From a virus: a DNA stretch of 64,000 nucleotides. Below are positions 14,860 through 22,119 of this stretch, in pieces. The position numbers were made by a program, and so were the translations under genes. Every line of letters starts with the position of its first letter. Within the stretch, counting starts at the first letter, position 1. The stretch is from positions 1 to 64,000 of the IMG/VR virus record IMGVR_UViG_3300031344_000005, one strand, 5' to 3'. The notes under the pieces are model-generated. The model worked only from the letters and a program-made list of their open reading frames with translations, had not been told where the DNA came from and did no database searches.

Positions 14860-15042
14860 ATGATCATCGAAGCCATTATTCTCGGGTACGCCATCTATCG
14901 AAGCCGCAATCCAGTCTGTTGGCGGATTGTTTGGAGTGGTGACTGTGTCTCATGTTCGGACACGTTCCGCCCGGTGGATCCTGACCGACTACTGAGACTT
15001 GCGGGGCTGGGTCTGCCATGCCGACTACCTTGGCCGATTTGA
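14860..15042 (+). CDS. Small hypothetical protein
   Basis: A 60-residue frame from ATG 14860 with GAGGTGAAG upstream. The N-terminus is hydrophobic (MIIEAIILGYAIY), followed by a Cys pair (DCVSC). It could be a small membrane-attached protein. Its 3' end runs into the promoter region of the next gene, which lowers certainty. Confidence 0.4.
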   Translation: MIIEAIILGYAIYRSRNPVCWRIVWSGDCVSCSDTFRPVDPDRLLRLAGLGLPCRLPWPI

Positions 15043-15054
15043 CCCCACTTGGTG

Positions 15055-15060
15055 TACAAT
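15055..15060 (+). promoter_or_regulatory. -10 box (TACAAT) for HNH gene, leaderless type
   Basis: TACAAT lies seven bases before the ATG at 15068, with no ribosome-binding site between. A weak TTGGCC -35 lies 19 bases upstream. The spacing predicts an mRNA starting at the start codon. Confidence 0.5.
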
Positions 15061-15067
15061 AGCCACC

Positions 15068-15529
15068 ATGTCTCTCGCCTCCGTCCAGTTCGCCAAGACC
15101 CAGCAGAAGCCACAGCAGCCCCAGCCCGACAAGCCCAAGCTGAACGCACAGGAACGCCTGGCCCTCAAGAAGATGCGCCGAGAAGCCAAGGCGGCGGGGG
15201 CCACGCTGCAGAACAACGGTGAGGGAGGACTCGCACCGTCACTTGTGCTTGGGATCATGCGCCGGGACCATTTTCGTTGCGTGAACGAGGACTGTCCCAC
15301 TCCCAAGAAGAATTTGTCCCTTGACCACATCAGTGGCCACCCGCAGGAGATTGCGGCGGATCCGGAAGCCCGTCACAGGAAAGACCTGAAGCGTGGAATC
15401 AAACTCGGGCACGTGGCCAAGATGGAAGCCCTGAGAACTATTTGCGCACAATGCCATGATCGTTGCCACGACCGCGAGCGTGAGATAGACGCCGGCGAGA
15501 AACCGCAACCCATGCGAGGCAAAGAGTAA
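15068..15529 (+). CDS. HNH endonuclease-like protein
   Basis: A 153-residue protein with a basic Gln/Lys-rich N-terminus and an HNH core: RRDHFRCVNEDC (Cys71, Cys76), LSLDHISGH (His87) and RTICAQCHDRCHD (Cys126, Cys129, His130). This is the zinc-supported HNH layout of phage endonucleases. It may be a homing-type enzyme or help packaging, as HNH proteins near terminases can. It sits six genes downstream of the large terminase. Its own promoter suggests independent acquisition. Confidence 0.75.
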   Translation: MSLASVQFAKTQQKPQQPQPDKPKLNAQERLALKKMRREAKAAGATLQNNGEGGLAPSLVLGIMRRDHFRCVNEDCPTPKKNLSLDHISGHPQEIAADPEARHRKDLKRGIKLGHVAKMEALRTICAQCHDRCHDREREIDAGEKPQPMRGKE

Positions 15530-15532
15530 AAT
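15527..15532 (+). promoter_or_regulatory. -10 box (TAAAAT), leaderless type
   Basis: TAAAAT overlaps the stop codon of the HNH gene and lies six bases before the ATG at 15539. There is no Shine-Dalgarno sequence. No good -35 is visible, so strength is uncertain. Confidence 0.45.
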
Positions 15533-15538
15533 CCCGCC

Positions 15539-16486
15539 ATGACGATCACCGTCGGTCCTCACGACACCACATTCATGCCGAGGATTTGCGCGAAGTGCGG
15601 ATCCTCCTACGAGGGAACGAGGATGCTTTGCGATGGCTGTCGCGTCGGCAAGTGCCCGACGTGTGGTGGCCCACTGGTGCAGACGAGGGGCGTGGGGCAC
15701 GTCTACAAGTACTGCTCCTATGAGTGTCGGGACAAGGGGCGCAAGGGCATCTCACTCAAGGGCAAGGTGACGGTCGCTTGCGAGGTATGCCAGAAGGCAT
15801 TCGAGGTGTTCCCCTCACGAGTCGGAGTCGTGAAGTATTGCTCGAAGGAATGCGGAAATGTTGGAGCGGCGAGACACCTATCTGCAGTGGGATCGAAACT
15901 GCGAGCCGATCCGGCCTATCGAGCGGCGCAGTCGGCGCGCACGCGGGAGTCTTGGAAAGATCCGTCCAAGCGCGCGACGCACGAGGCAGCGGTGCGCACC
16001 GTGGAGTACCGCAAGGTCAGATCTGAGATCGCATCACGACCGGCTTCGATGGAACGGATGCGCGTGTTGGGCAAGACATGCAACACGCACGAAGCCATGC
16101 TGCGTAGAAAGGCCCCCGATTGGCCCAAGTGGACCGCTTACGTCGATACGAAGGGCGTCGAGCACAGATTTCGTTCTTCGTGGGAAGCCGACTGGGCCAA
16201 GTGGTTTGATTGCCTGGGGCTCGAATGGAAGTACGAACCCAAGCGGTTCGATCTCGGCCCACAACACCTAGGCGTCTACACGCCAGACTTTCACGTACAG
16301 ACCATGTTCGGCGCTTGCTATGTCGAGGCGCACCGAATAGAGAAAGTGCGACCGGGTGATGAGAAGAAGGTAGCCAAGCTCAGACGGATCGCTGCTGAGG
16401 GCATTCTCGATCTGCCGCTCGTACTCATGGGCGAATCCCAGATCAAGAGTATGCGCAAGGCAATGCGAGAAAGGCTGGCCGCGTGA
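15539..16486 (+). CDS. PD-(D/E)XK-type nuclease with multiple zinc ribbons
   Basis: A 315-residue protein. Residues 17-105 hold a series of C-x2-C/C-x3-C motifs (CAKC, CDGC, CPTC, CEVC, CSKEC), like zinc ribbons in homing nucleases. The C-terminal domain has the T7-endonuclease-I-like order: SSWEADWAKWF (Glu216), WKYEPKRFDL, YTPDF (Asp250) and YVEAH (Glu263-x-His265). The last position is normally a lysine, so the active site is atypical. The protein could be a mobile endonuclease inserted among head genes. Confidence 0.65.
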   Translation: MTITVGPHDTTFMPRICAKCGSSYEGTRMLCDGCRVGKCPTCGGPLVQTRGVGHVYKYCSYECRDKGRKGISLKGKVTVACEVCQKAFEVFPSRVGVVKYCSKECGNVGAARHLSAVGSKLRADPAYRAAQSARTRESWKDPSKRATHEAAVRTVEYRKVRSEIASRPASMERMRVLGKTCNTHEAMLRRKAPDWPKWTAYVDTKGVEHRFRSSWEADWAKWFDCLGLEWKYEPKRFDLGPQHLGVYTPDFHVQTMFGACYVEAHRIEKVRPGDEKKVAKLRRIAAEGILDLPLVLMGESQIKSMRKAMRERLAA

Positions 16487-16752
16487 AGGTCAAGATTTTC
16501 GTCACCTTCGACAAGCTCGGGGGCAGCGCCGAGGTAGAGTTTTGGACAAAGGACGGTACACTTCGCCGGGCTAACGGGGCGTGGTTCTTGAATGTCCCGG
16601 TGGCTGACCTTCCGATCGGCATTCGGGCCATCAAGAGTGCGCGCGTAGTAGTAGACGGCGAGAAGATGGGCACCTGCGACGACATCGAGGTGCTGTTCGA
16701 CGACGGCGGATCGCCCTATATGGTGGAGTGCCGTGGCCGAGTCGCTATATGA
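16483..16752 (+). CDS. Small hypothetical protein
   Basis: GTG 16483 overlaps the nuclease TGA. The 89-residue product is beta-rich (VKIFVTFDKLGGSAEVEFW, then ARVVVDGEKMG). It overlaps the MuF-like gene by 20 bases. No family is recognised. It may be a minor head protein. Confidence 0.5.
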   Translation: MKVKIFVTFDKLGGSAEVEFWTKDGTLRRANGAWFLNVPVADLPIGIRAIKSARVVVDGEKMGTCDDIEVLFDDGGSPYMVECRGRVAI

Positions 16753-17671
16753 GCAGGTGGTGAGCGCCCATCGGCGCACACTAGACAGACTGATCGAAAA
16801 AGGCTCAGTCGAGCGCTTGCGCAACGTCTACGAGAAAGCGTCCGCCGAGGTCCTGGCGAAGCTCGAACGGTTGGGCCGCGGGTCTACCAGCTTCACGGCG
16901 CATCACCTCCGCATGGCGCTCGCGCAGTTGAAGGCCGGCCAGCTCTACATTGACGATGCGATGATCGGCGAGCTGAATGCTGCCACACGCGAGGCCCAGG
17001 TCGAAAGCCTGCACATGTTGGTACGCGACTACAAGCGCCTTGGAAAGCACTTCACCGGCCACGCGCCAGTCTTGCCCATCGAGGAGGCGGCGCGGTTCGC
17101 CGGGGTCATCGACAAGAGCCGCAGCTCGCTCCTGCGCCAGCACGCGACGAGCATCAAGCGCTACGGCGCGGCCGTCATCGACCAGACCCAGGAGGCGATG
17201 GGCGTGTCGCTGGCAAGCGGAGAAACGCTTGACGGCACTATCGGGCGTGTCCACAAGGTCATCGGCGGGCAGTTCTTCGCGGCGGAACGGATCGCGCGAA
17301 CGGAAACCTGCTATGGCGCGAACGTCGCCCATTCCGACGGCATCAAGGAAATCGCCAAGGAAGACCCCGCGATCCTGCAGCAGTGGTGCGAATTTTGCGC
17401 GCCAGACGGGCATCCGCTCGACGATCGCGTGGCAGTGGACAGCATCGCAATGCACGGCCAGGTGACGGACCCTGGCGGCGAATTCACGATGCCAGCGACC
17501 GCGCCCTTTCCGGACGCCAAAGGCCGCACGAAGGTTGACGAGTCCCTGGTGGGCAAGTCGTGGGCCGTGCCGCCGTGCCGGCCGAATGGGCGCGAGACAG
17601 TACTGCCCTGGCGCAAGGACTGGGGCTCGCCCGGCTGGCGCTACAAGGGCGGCCGACGTGTTCCCGCCTAG
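16733..17671 (+). CDS. MuF-like minor head protein
   Basis: A 312-residue protein from GTG 16733. The C-terminal half has the Mu gpF/SPP1 gp7 signature: AERIARTET (183-191) followed by a Cys-x2-Cys/His loop WCEFCAPDGHPLDD (218-231). The N-terminal two-thirds is helical. Such proteins are present in a few copies near the portal and help head assembly or DNA injection. Its TAG stop shares a CTAG with the stop of the convergent glycosyltransferase. Confidence 0.8.
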   Translation: MAESLYEQVVSAHRRTLDRLIEKGSVERLRNVYEKASAEVLAKLERLGRGSTSFTAHHLRMALAQLKAGQLYIDDAMIGELNAATREAQVESLHMLVRDYKRLGKHFTGHAPVLPIEEAARFAGVIDKSRSSLLRQHATSIKRYGAAVIDQTQEAMGVSLASGETLDGTIGRVHKVIGGQFFAAERIARTETCYGANVAHSDGIKEIAKEDPAILQQWCEFCAPDGHPLDDRVAVDSIAMHGQVTDPGGEFTMPATAPFPDAKGRTKVDESLVGKSWAVPPCRPNGRETVLPWRKDWGSPGWRYKGGRRVPA

Positions 17672-18963
17672 CCCCGCAGGTGGTAATAGATCCCGTTCTC
17701 AGGCGTCTCGCCGGGCGGGAAGTCTTGCCGAATCGTCACTGCTCCCGCCTTCGTCGCCGAGAACATCGAGTAGTCCCGGAACGCCCGCCCCAGCATCTTG
17801 CGGGTGAGCGCCGGCTCCGCGTCCAGGAAGCCCTTGCCCGAATTGAGGTGTAGCAGGGATGTGAAGTAATCCTCGTAGGCAGCGCCGACGCGCTCGAAGC
17901 TGTTGTTCTTCTCGACCCACTGGCGGCAGACAAACGGATCGATCGGTGGCACGCCGTCCGTCTGTCCCAACAGGTTTCGCGCCGCCCAAACCGACTCCTC
18001 AAACGTACTGACCCGCCAGCCGGTGTAGCCGTGAGCCACGGTGTCGGTGTAGCCACCAAAGTCTGTCGAGATGACGGGGCAGCCAGACGCCGCGGCCTCA
18101 AGCGCGACCGCGCCAAGCGGTTCGACGTAGCGGCTTAGGCTGAACAGGCCCTTCGCTTTCTGCATGAGTTCGCGGCGGACCTTCGCCGACGTCATGCCGA
18201 TGTACCTCGCGCCCGCTGGCCACTCAGCGACGAAGCTGCTGGCGTCACCGCGTCCTGTGAGGAAGATGGGGGTCTTGAGTTCGCGAGCAACTTGGATCGC
18301 CCAGCGGACGCCCTTGGGCTCCAGCATGCGGGTCTGAACCAGAAAGTAGTTCAGCTTCTCGGCCGTCGGCAGCGCTGGGCCGAACAGGTCGAAGTTGAGC
18401 GGTAGCGGTATCACTTGGTGCCACCACTTGTCTCCTCCGAAGTTCTTGTCAAACCCTTCGTGGAAATGCCGCCAAGCGTGCGATAGGTACACCCGGAAAG
18501 GCGCATACGCGTACGGCGAACCGATGCCGCATTCGACGACGATTTGAGGCACGTCCTTGGTACAGCCCTGGTGGCCCCACAGGCAAGACACGATGGACGA
18601 GTATGGCGCGCCACCGCGTTCGAGCAGAATTTTGCGGACGTTTGCTTCGTACAGGTCCCACTGCTGGGAGTAGGCGTGCTCGCGGCACAGGATGAAGGGC
18701 GCTTCGGGTTTCTTCCAGCCATAGAGGATCCGCCACCAGTCCTCCGTCATGGCGTCGACGTGTTCGACGCCTTCGGGCGGCCGGCTGCCGGGCATACCGA
18801 TGTGGATAACCTCATGGGACGGCTTGCCGTCGGCGTCGCGGCGGTCGGCCATCATCTTGGCGAAGTACCAAACCTGCTCAGTGAATGGACACAGGTTGAC
18901 CAGGTCCTCGTCGCGTGGGTCCGTGGTCTGAGTATGTGGGAAACCCACACAGATGATCCTCAA
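17668..18963 (-). CDS. GT4/GT1-like glycosyltransferase
   Basis: TTG 18963 overlaps the TGA of the upstream HNH gene (TTGA), giving 431 residues. The C-terminal Rossmann domain carries the retaining-GT signature YVEPLGAVALEAAASGCPVI, with the E-x7-E pair at 281/289. The N-terminal part (RIICVGFPHTQTT) is an acceptor-domain strand. It probably transfers a sugar from a nucleotide donor onto a surface glycan, phage DNA or a virion protein; the target is not shown. It is the last gene of a leftward cargo island in the head region. Confidence 0.78.
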   Translation of the reverse strand: MRIICVGFPHTQTTDPRDEDLVNLCPFTEQVWYFAKMMADRRDADGKPSHEVIHIGMPGSRPPEGVEHVDAMTEDWWRILYGWKKPEAPFILCREHAYSQQWDLYEANVRKILLERGGAPYSSIVSCLWGHQGCTKDVPQIVVECGIGSPYAYAPFRVYLSHAWRHFHEGFDKNFGGDKWWHQVIPLPLNFDLFGPALPTAEKLNYFLVQTRMLEPKGVRWAIQVARELKTPIFLTGRGDASSFVAEWPAGARYIGMTSAKVRRELMQKAKGLFSLSRYVEPLGAVALEAAASGCPVISTDFGGYTDTVAHGYTGWRVSTFEESVWAARNLLGQTDGVPPIDPFVCRQWVEKNNSFERVGAAYEDYFTSLLHLNSGKGFLDAEPALTRKMLGRAFRDYSMFSATKAGAVTIRQDFPPGETPENGIYYHLRG

Positions 18964-19637
18964 GATTGCACCTCCAATTCCACGTGTTTCCACGTCTTGC
19001 GAGCGAGGATGTCGTAGATATTTCTAACACACACGCCGAAGTCGGCGGCAAGTTGAGGCACGGTCCATCCTTGGGCGCGAAGCTGAAAGACGGAGCGCAC
19101 CTTCTCATCAGTCAGTTTGGATCTACTGTGCCCTTCTCCACGTGGGCGAGATTCCGGATGCAAGCGTGAGCCGCTGTGTTCACCACGCGCCATTCGCTCT
19201 GGGTGCAAGTGGGACCAATGCGCATCGCCGCGCGCTACACGTTCCGGGTGCCTATGTGACCAGTGCTCGTCGCCATAAGAATGTGGCGGATCACTTTGTC
19301 TGCCCTTCGCCATCATGTCCCTGGTATTGTCCTTCATCGTTCCGAGAAACAAGTGCTCATCGGCAACACAGGGCGGATTGTCGCACTTATGGGGGACGTG
19401 CAGGCCATCGGGGATTGGGCCGTGAGCCAACTCCCATGCTACGCGGTGGGCACTTTCCCCACTGCCAGCGCGTCCCAGACGGCTGCTGAGCCTACCGTAC
19501 CCATGATAATCCAGCGCGGCCTGCCATTCTAGGCAAGGCGTTGTCATGCCCGGTCTGATGAAATCGGCAAGCTTGGCCTTCGCGAGGAATCGCTGCTTAA
19601 GTCGGTCGAGTACGAAGATGCGCATGGTTAGCTCCAT
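18960..19637 (-). CDS. HNH homing-type endonuclease with C-terminal HTH
   Basis: A 225-residue protein. Residues 64-110 match the HNH_3 family: AHRVAWELAHGPIPDGL, HKCDNPPCV, EHLFLGTMKDNTRDM. Residues 123-165 hold three imperfect copies of a HWSHxHPERxARGE-type repeat. Residues 170-215 form a helix-turn-helix (SKLTDEKVRSVFQLRAQGW), as in recombinase-like homing enzymes. The ATG abuts the upstream gene's TGA with no gap. It is likely a selfish insertion between the glyco- and methyltransferase genes. Confidence 0.8.
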   Translation of the reverse strand: MELTMRIFVLDRLKQRFLAKAKLADFIRPGMTTPCLEWQAALDYHGYGRLSSRLGRAGSGESAHRVAWELAHGPIPDGLHVPHKCDNPPCVADEHLFLGTMKDNTRDMMAKGRQSDPPHSYGDEHWSHRHPERVARGDAHWSHLHPERMARGEHSGSRLHPESRPRGEGHSRSKLTDEKVRSVFQLRAQGWTVPQLAADFGVCVRNIYDILARKTWKHVELEVQS

Positions 19638-19844
19638 TCAATGGCTGCCGTCGTAGCCCGGCGGACGCCCCTGCCATGGCGGTGCGGGCGGGAACATTGG
19701 CTCTGGTAGCTTCTCGCCCGGCTCCATCATCCGCACCTCGACCACGTTGTAGTCCAGTTCGACCGCTCGCTGCTGCGCGCGCGCCGGGTCCTCCCATGCC
19801 GAGTCGAGGTGCAGAACGTTGCGGACGATGAAGATGGTTTTCAT
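19638..19844 (-). CDS. Small hypothetical protein
   Basis: The start is ATG 19844, overlapping the TGA of the methyltransferase gene (ATGA); the product is 68 residues. It begins with a beta strand (MKTIFIVRNVLHLDSAWED) and ends in a Pro/Trp-rich tail (FPPAPPWQGRPPGYDG). The family is unknown. It is part of the leftward island by coupling. Confidence 0.5.
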   Translation of the reverse strand: MKTIFIVRNVLHLDSAWEDPARAQQRAVELDYNVVEVRMMEPGEKLPEPMFPPAPPWQGRPPGYDGSH

Positions 19845-20557
19845 GGTCTGCACACAATGTCGTAGCCGTCTCTCCCGTCGCTCGGGTTGAACGGCTGTCC
19901 CGTGCGGATGTCCTTGCATTCCGCCGAGTAGCCAAGCCAGCGCAGCTCCGTCTCCAAGTCGCGGATCGTGAAGCCTGAGAGACCTAGTCCCCAGGAATTG
20001 ACTTCGACGACCATGATGGGCCGGCAGCGCAGAATTGTCCCACGCGCGCCTCGCAGGGCCAACACCTCGTGGCCTTCGATGTCCCACTTGATGAGCGCTG
20101 GCGACAGACCGAAGCTGTCGAGTGTCACCACCTCGACCGGCACGTCACCGTCTGCGTCGATGTGGCTGGCCCCGGCGTTTTCCTCACGCTTGATCTTGAG
20201 CGAAGCCACGCGATCTGACAGGCCGCAGTTGTGGAGCACGACGTTCGGCAGGTCCGCACAGTTCTGCCGGAGGCACTCGAAGGGCTCAACTTGCGGCTCG
20301 AAGGCATGCACGGTGCCGGCCTTCGTCGCATAGGACGAGGCGTGGTCTCCAAGGCTGGCGCCTGCGTCGATGACGGTCGATCCTTCCGGTATCAGGTCGA
20401 GCACCAGCGGAATCAGTTTGATCGGTGGGCACGACAGATCTGCGCCGAGACAGTGGTGCTGTTCGATCCATCGCGACAGGTGCGTGTCGTCCTTCAGAAC
20501 TGCGATCGAGCGTTCGCCCGGAAGACCGGGGATGATGCCGGGCGTGTGGATAATCAT
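19841..20557 (-). CDS. FkbM-family methyltransferase
   Basis: The start is set at ATG 20557, with GAGGGG upstream, giving 238 residues. The SAM-binding motif I is VIDAGASLGDH (about 62-72). The acidic loop is HAFEPQ, and the family-typical KWDIEGHE lies at about 157-164. These place it in the FkbM class I SAM methyltransferases, which often O-methylate sugars. Together with the glycosyltransferase it suggests glycan modification of host or virion. It might alternatively act on a small molecule. Confidence 0.8.
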   Translation of the reverse strand: MIIHTPGIIPGLPGERSIAVLKDDTHLSRWIEQHHCLGADLSCPPIKLIPLVLDLIPEGSTVIDAGASLGDHASSYATKAGTVHAFEPQVEPFECLRQNCADLPNVVLHNCGLSDRVASLKIKREENAGASHIDADGDVPVEVVTLDSFGLSPALIKWDIEGHEVLALRGARGTILRCRPIMVVEVNSWGLGLSGFTIRDLETELRWLGYSAECKDIRTGQPFNPSDGRDGYDIVCRP

Positions 20558-20585
20558 ACTCTGCCCCTCGGATTGGCCAAAGAGA

Positions 20586-20801
20586 TCAAGGTGTCTTCCC
20601 CTGTTGGTCTCTCGCCGCGATCTGATGGGCAAGTAGCAGCGCGGTCCCTCGGTGGATTCGCAATCCGCCCGCTGCGCGTTCGAGGGCCGGCCTGCTCAGA
20701 CCCAAGTGCCGCGCGGCTTGGCATGTGCCCTGTGCTTCGATGAGGGCCTTCAGGCGGGTCTGATGCTCTGGGCTCATCTCGGTGTCGTTCTTTTGCTTCA
20801 T
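20586..20801 (-). CDS. Small helix-turn-helix protein
   Basis: The start is ATG 20801; the product is 71 residues. The central part (TCQAARHLGLSRPALERAAGGL) is a Fis/XRE-type helix-turn-helix. It is the first gene of the leftward island and faces the acidic-protein gene. A 12-bp palindrome immediately upstream of the start, overlapping the predicted transcription start, is a natural autoregulatory operator. Confidence 0.6.
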   Translation of the reverse strand: MKQKNDTEMSPEHQTRLKALIEAQGTCQAARHLGLSRPALERAAGGLRIHRGTALLLAHQIAARDQQGKTP

Positions 20802-20868
20802 GGTGCTTGCACCATCATAGCAACGAAGTTGGGCCAAAAGTCAAGCTTACATTTTCGTGAGGCACGAA
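20802..20868. promoter_or_regulatory. Divergent control region with two palindromes
   Basis: On the minus strand, TATGAT (20819-20814), preceded by TGC, forms an extended -10, and TTGACT lies 19 bases farther up. The predicted start falls within the palindrome GGTGCTTGCACC (20802-20813). A second dyad, TTCGTGaggCACGAA (20854-20868), lies toward the rightward gene at 20895. Confidence 0.6.
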
Positions 20869-20894
20869 TTGTGTTACCTCGGAAGTACACGACC

Positions 20895-21434
20895 ATGACC
20901 AGCCAAGTTGACCCGAAGAAGCTCAAGTCGCTGCTGAACAAGTCACAGACCGAACTCGATCCGCCAGAGGACGAGGGTGGAGGTGGGGATCCCGCCGACA
21001 CTGGAGCGGCCTCGGACGACGGCTCCGACGACGACGAGGAAGAGGGCGGCGAAGAGGAAGAGCAGACGGTCGAGTCGCTGACGGCGTCGCTGAAGGAAGC
21101 CGTTCCAACGATCAACGAGATCATCGACGAGTTCCGCACGGGCAGCGACGCGCAGCCGAAGGCCGGCGTCGAACAACTCGAAGAAGAACTCGATGCCGAG
21201 GCGGTGCACGGGTTCTGTGGCTGGACCGAGGAAGCGGGCAAGAAGGACTTTCGCAAGCTGGGCGAAGCGCTCGACGTGGAAGACGTCGATGGCTTCGTCG
21301 GCTGGTGCCGGGCCGTCCGCAAGATGGAGGAGGAAGACGGCGAGGGCGGGGAGAGCGGCGGCGAGGAAGGGGCGACCGAAGAAGAGCCCGAAGGTGGCGA
21401 GCCCGAAGGCGAAGAGGAACCCGAGGCCGAGTGA
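20895..21434 (+). CDS. Highly acidic protein, probable head-associated
   Basis: A 179-residue protein from ATG 20895, with GGAAG upstream. Two long Glu/Asp/Gly-rich segments (about 30-60 and 145-179) flank a folded middle with two related HGFCGWTEEAGKKDFRKLG / DGFVGWCRAVRKM units. The extreme negative charge resembles DNA-mimic or scaffold-like head proteins. It begins the rightward head series leading to capsid. The exact role is unknown. Confidence 0.5.
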   Translation: MTSQVDPKKLKSLLNKSQTELDPPEDEGGGGDPADTGAASDDGSDDDEEEGGEEEEQTVESLTASLKEAVPTINEIIDEFRTGSDAQPKAGVEQLEEELDAEAVHGFCGWTEEAGKKDFRKLGEALDVEDVDGFVGWCRAVRKMEEEDGEGGESGGEEGATEEEPEGGEPEGEEEPEAE

Positions 21435-21706
21435 TGCCGGGCAACCTCAAAAACGCCTTGCGCGCAGAGCCCGCTGGCGGGACCGTCAATGTGGATCTGA
21501 CGAGAACGACGCCCAAGGCTGACCCGCGGTTTATGCCCGAGCAGGCGCCCCCGGAATCTGATTCCGCGATGGACGCTCCGGGCCTGACCGTCACTGGGAA
21601 GTCACCCAATGCTCGCATCGCACTACCGGCAAGCCAGAAGCTGCCCAATTTGCCACCGGCCAGGAACCCGAATTTGTTCGAGGCAACCCCGAGGAAGCGA
21701 ACATGA
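21434..21706 (+). CDS. Small hypothetical head-region protein
   Basis: ATG 21434 overlaps the previous TGA (TGATG). The 90-residue product is Pro/Asn-rich and probably largely unstructured. It ends basic (RKRT). It is coupled by ATGA to the next gene. Confidence 0.45.
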   Translation: MPGNLKNALRAEPAGGTVNVDLTRTTPKADPRFMPEQAPPESDSAMDAPGLTVTGKSPNARIALPASQKLPNLPPARNPNLFEATPRKRT

Positions 21707-21912
21707 GCGAAGCTCTTTCACCAGGTCGACGGCGCGCGCTTGAGCTTGGCCGCAAGTTCGGGACGATTCGCGAAGACAAGCCTCGCACCGCCCCTGACGG
21801 TCTGACCGGCGGGCGGGGAGCCTCCGAGATGGCGAAGGCTGAGAAACCACTACTCGAAGGCGCGAGCGTGAAGCCCGCCGTCGAAAAACCGCTCCCGTTT
21901 CGACGGGGGTAA
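21703..21912 (+). CDS. Small hypothetical head-region protein
   Basis: A 69-residue protein overlapping the previous stop. The C-terminus ends KPLPFRRG. The next protein has the related KPLPFKS near its end. A shared short motif in adjacent small proteins may be a docking peptide for a capsid or scaffold partner. Confidence 0.45.
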   Translation: MSEALSPGRRRALELGRKFGTIREDKPRTAPDGLTGGRGASEMAKAEKPLLEGASVKPAVEKPLPFRRG

Positions 21913-21922
21913 GGAGAACCAG

Positions 21923-22081
21923 ATGAGCGACGAGAGCACCCCTGTCAAAGAGTACGACGCAAAGCACGGTTCCTACAAGCCCAGCGGACTGGAAGTCAAC
22001 ACGGCTTCTTCGGTGCTTCCGGCGAAAGATAAGCCGCTGCCGTTCAAGTCGACGGTTGGCAACACGAACGCCGACAAGTGA
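21923..22081 (+). CDS. Small hypothetical head-region protein
   Basis: A 52-residue frame from ATG 21923, with AAGGAG about 8 bases upstream. It carries KPLPFKS near the C-terminus, matching the KPLPFRR ending of its neighbour. It is acidic to neutral and lacks hydrophobic segments. Its good translation signal argues that it is expressed. Confidence 0.5.
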   Translation: MSDESTPVKEYDAKHGSYKPSGLEVNTASSVLPAKDKPLPFKSTVGNTNADK

Positions 22082-22119
22082 TCGGCGGCATCAGTCACTG
22101 ATTTGAGGAGAGACATTCC

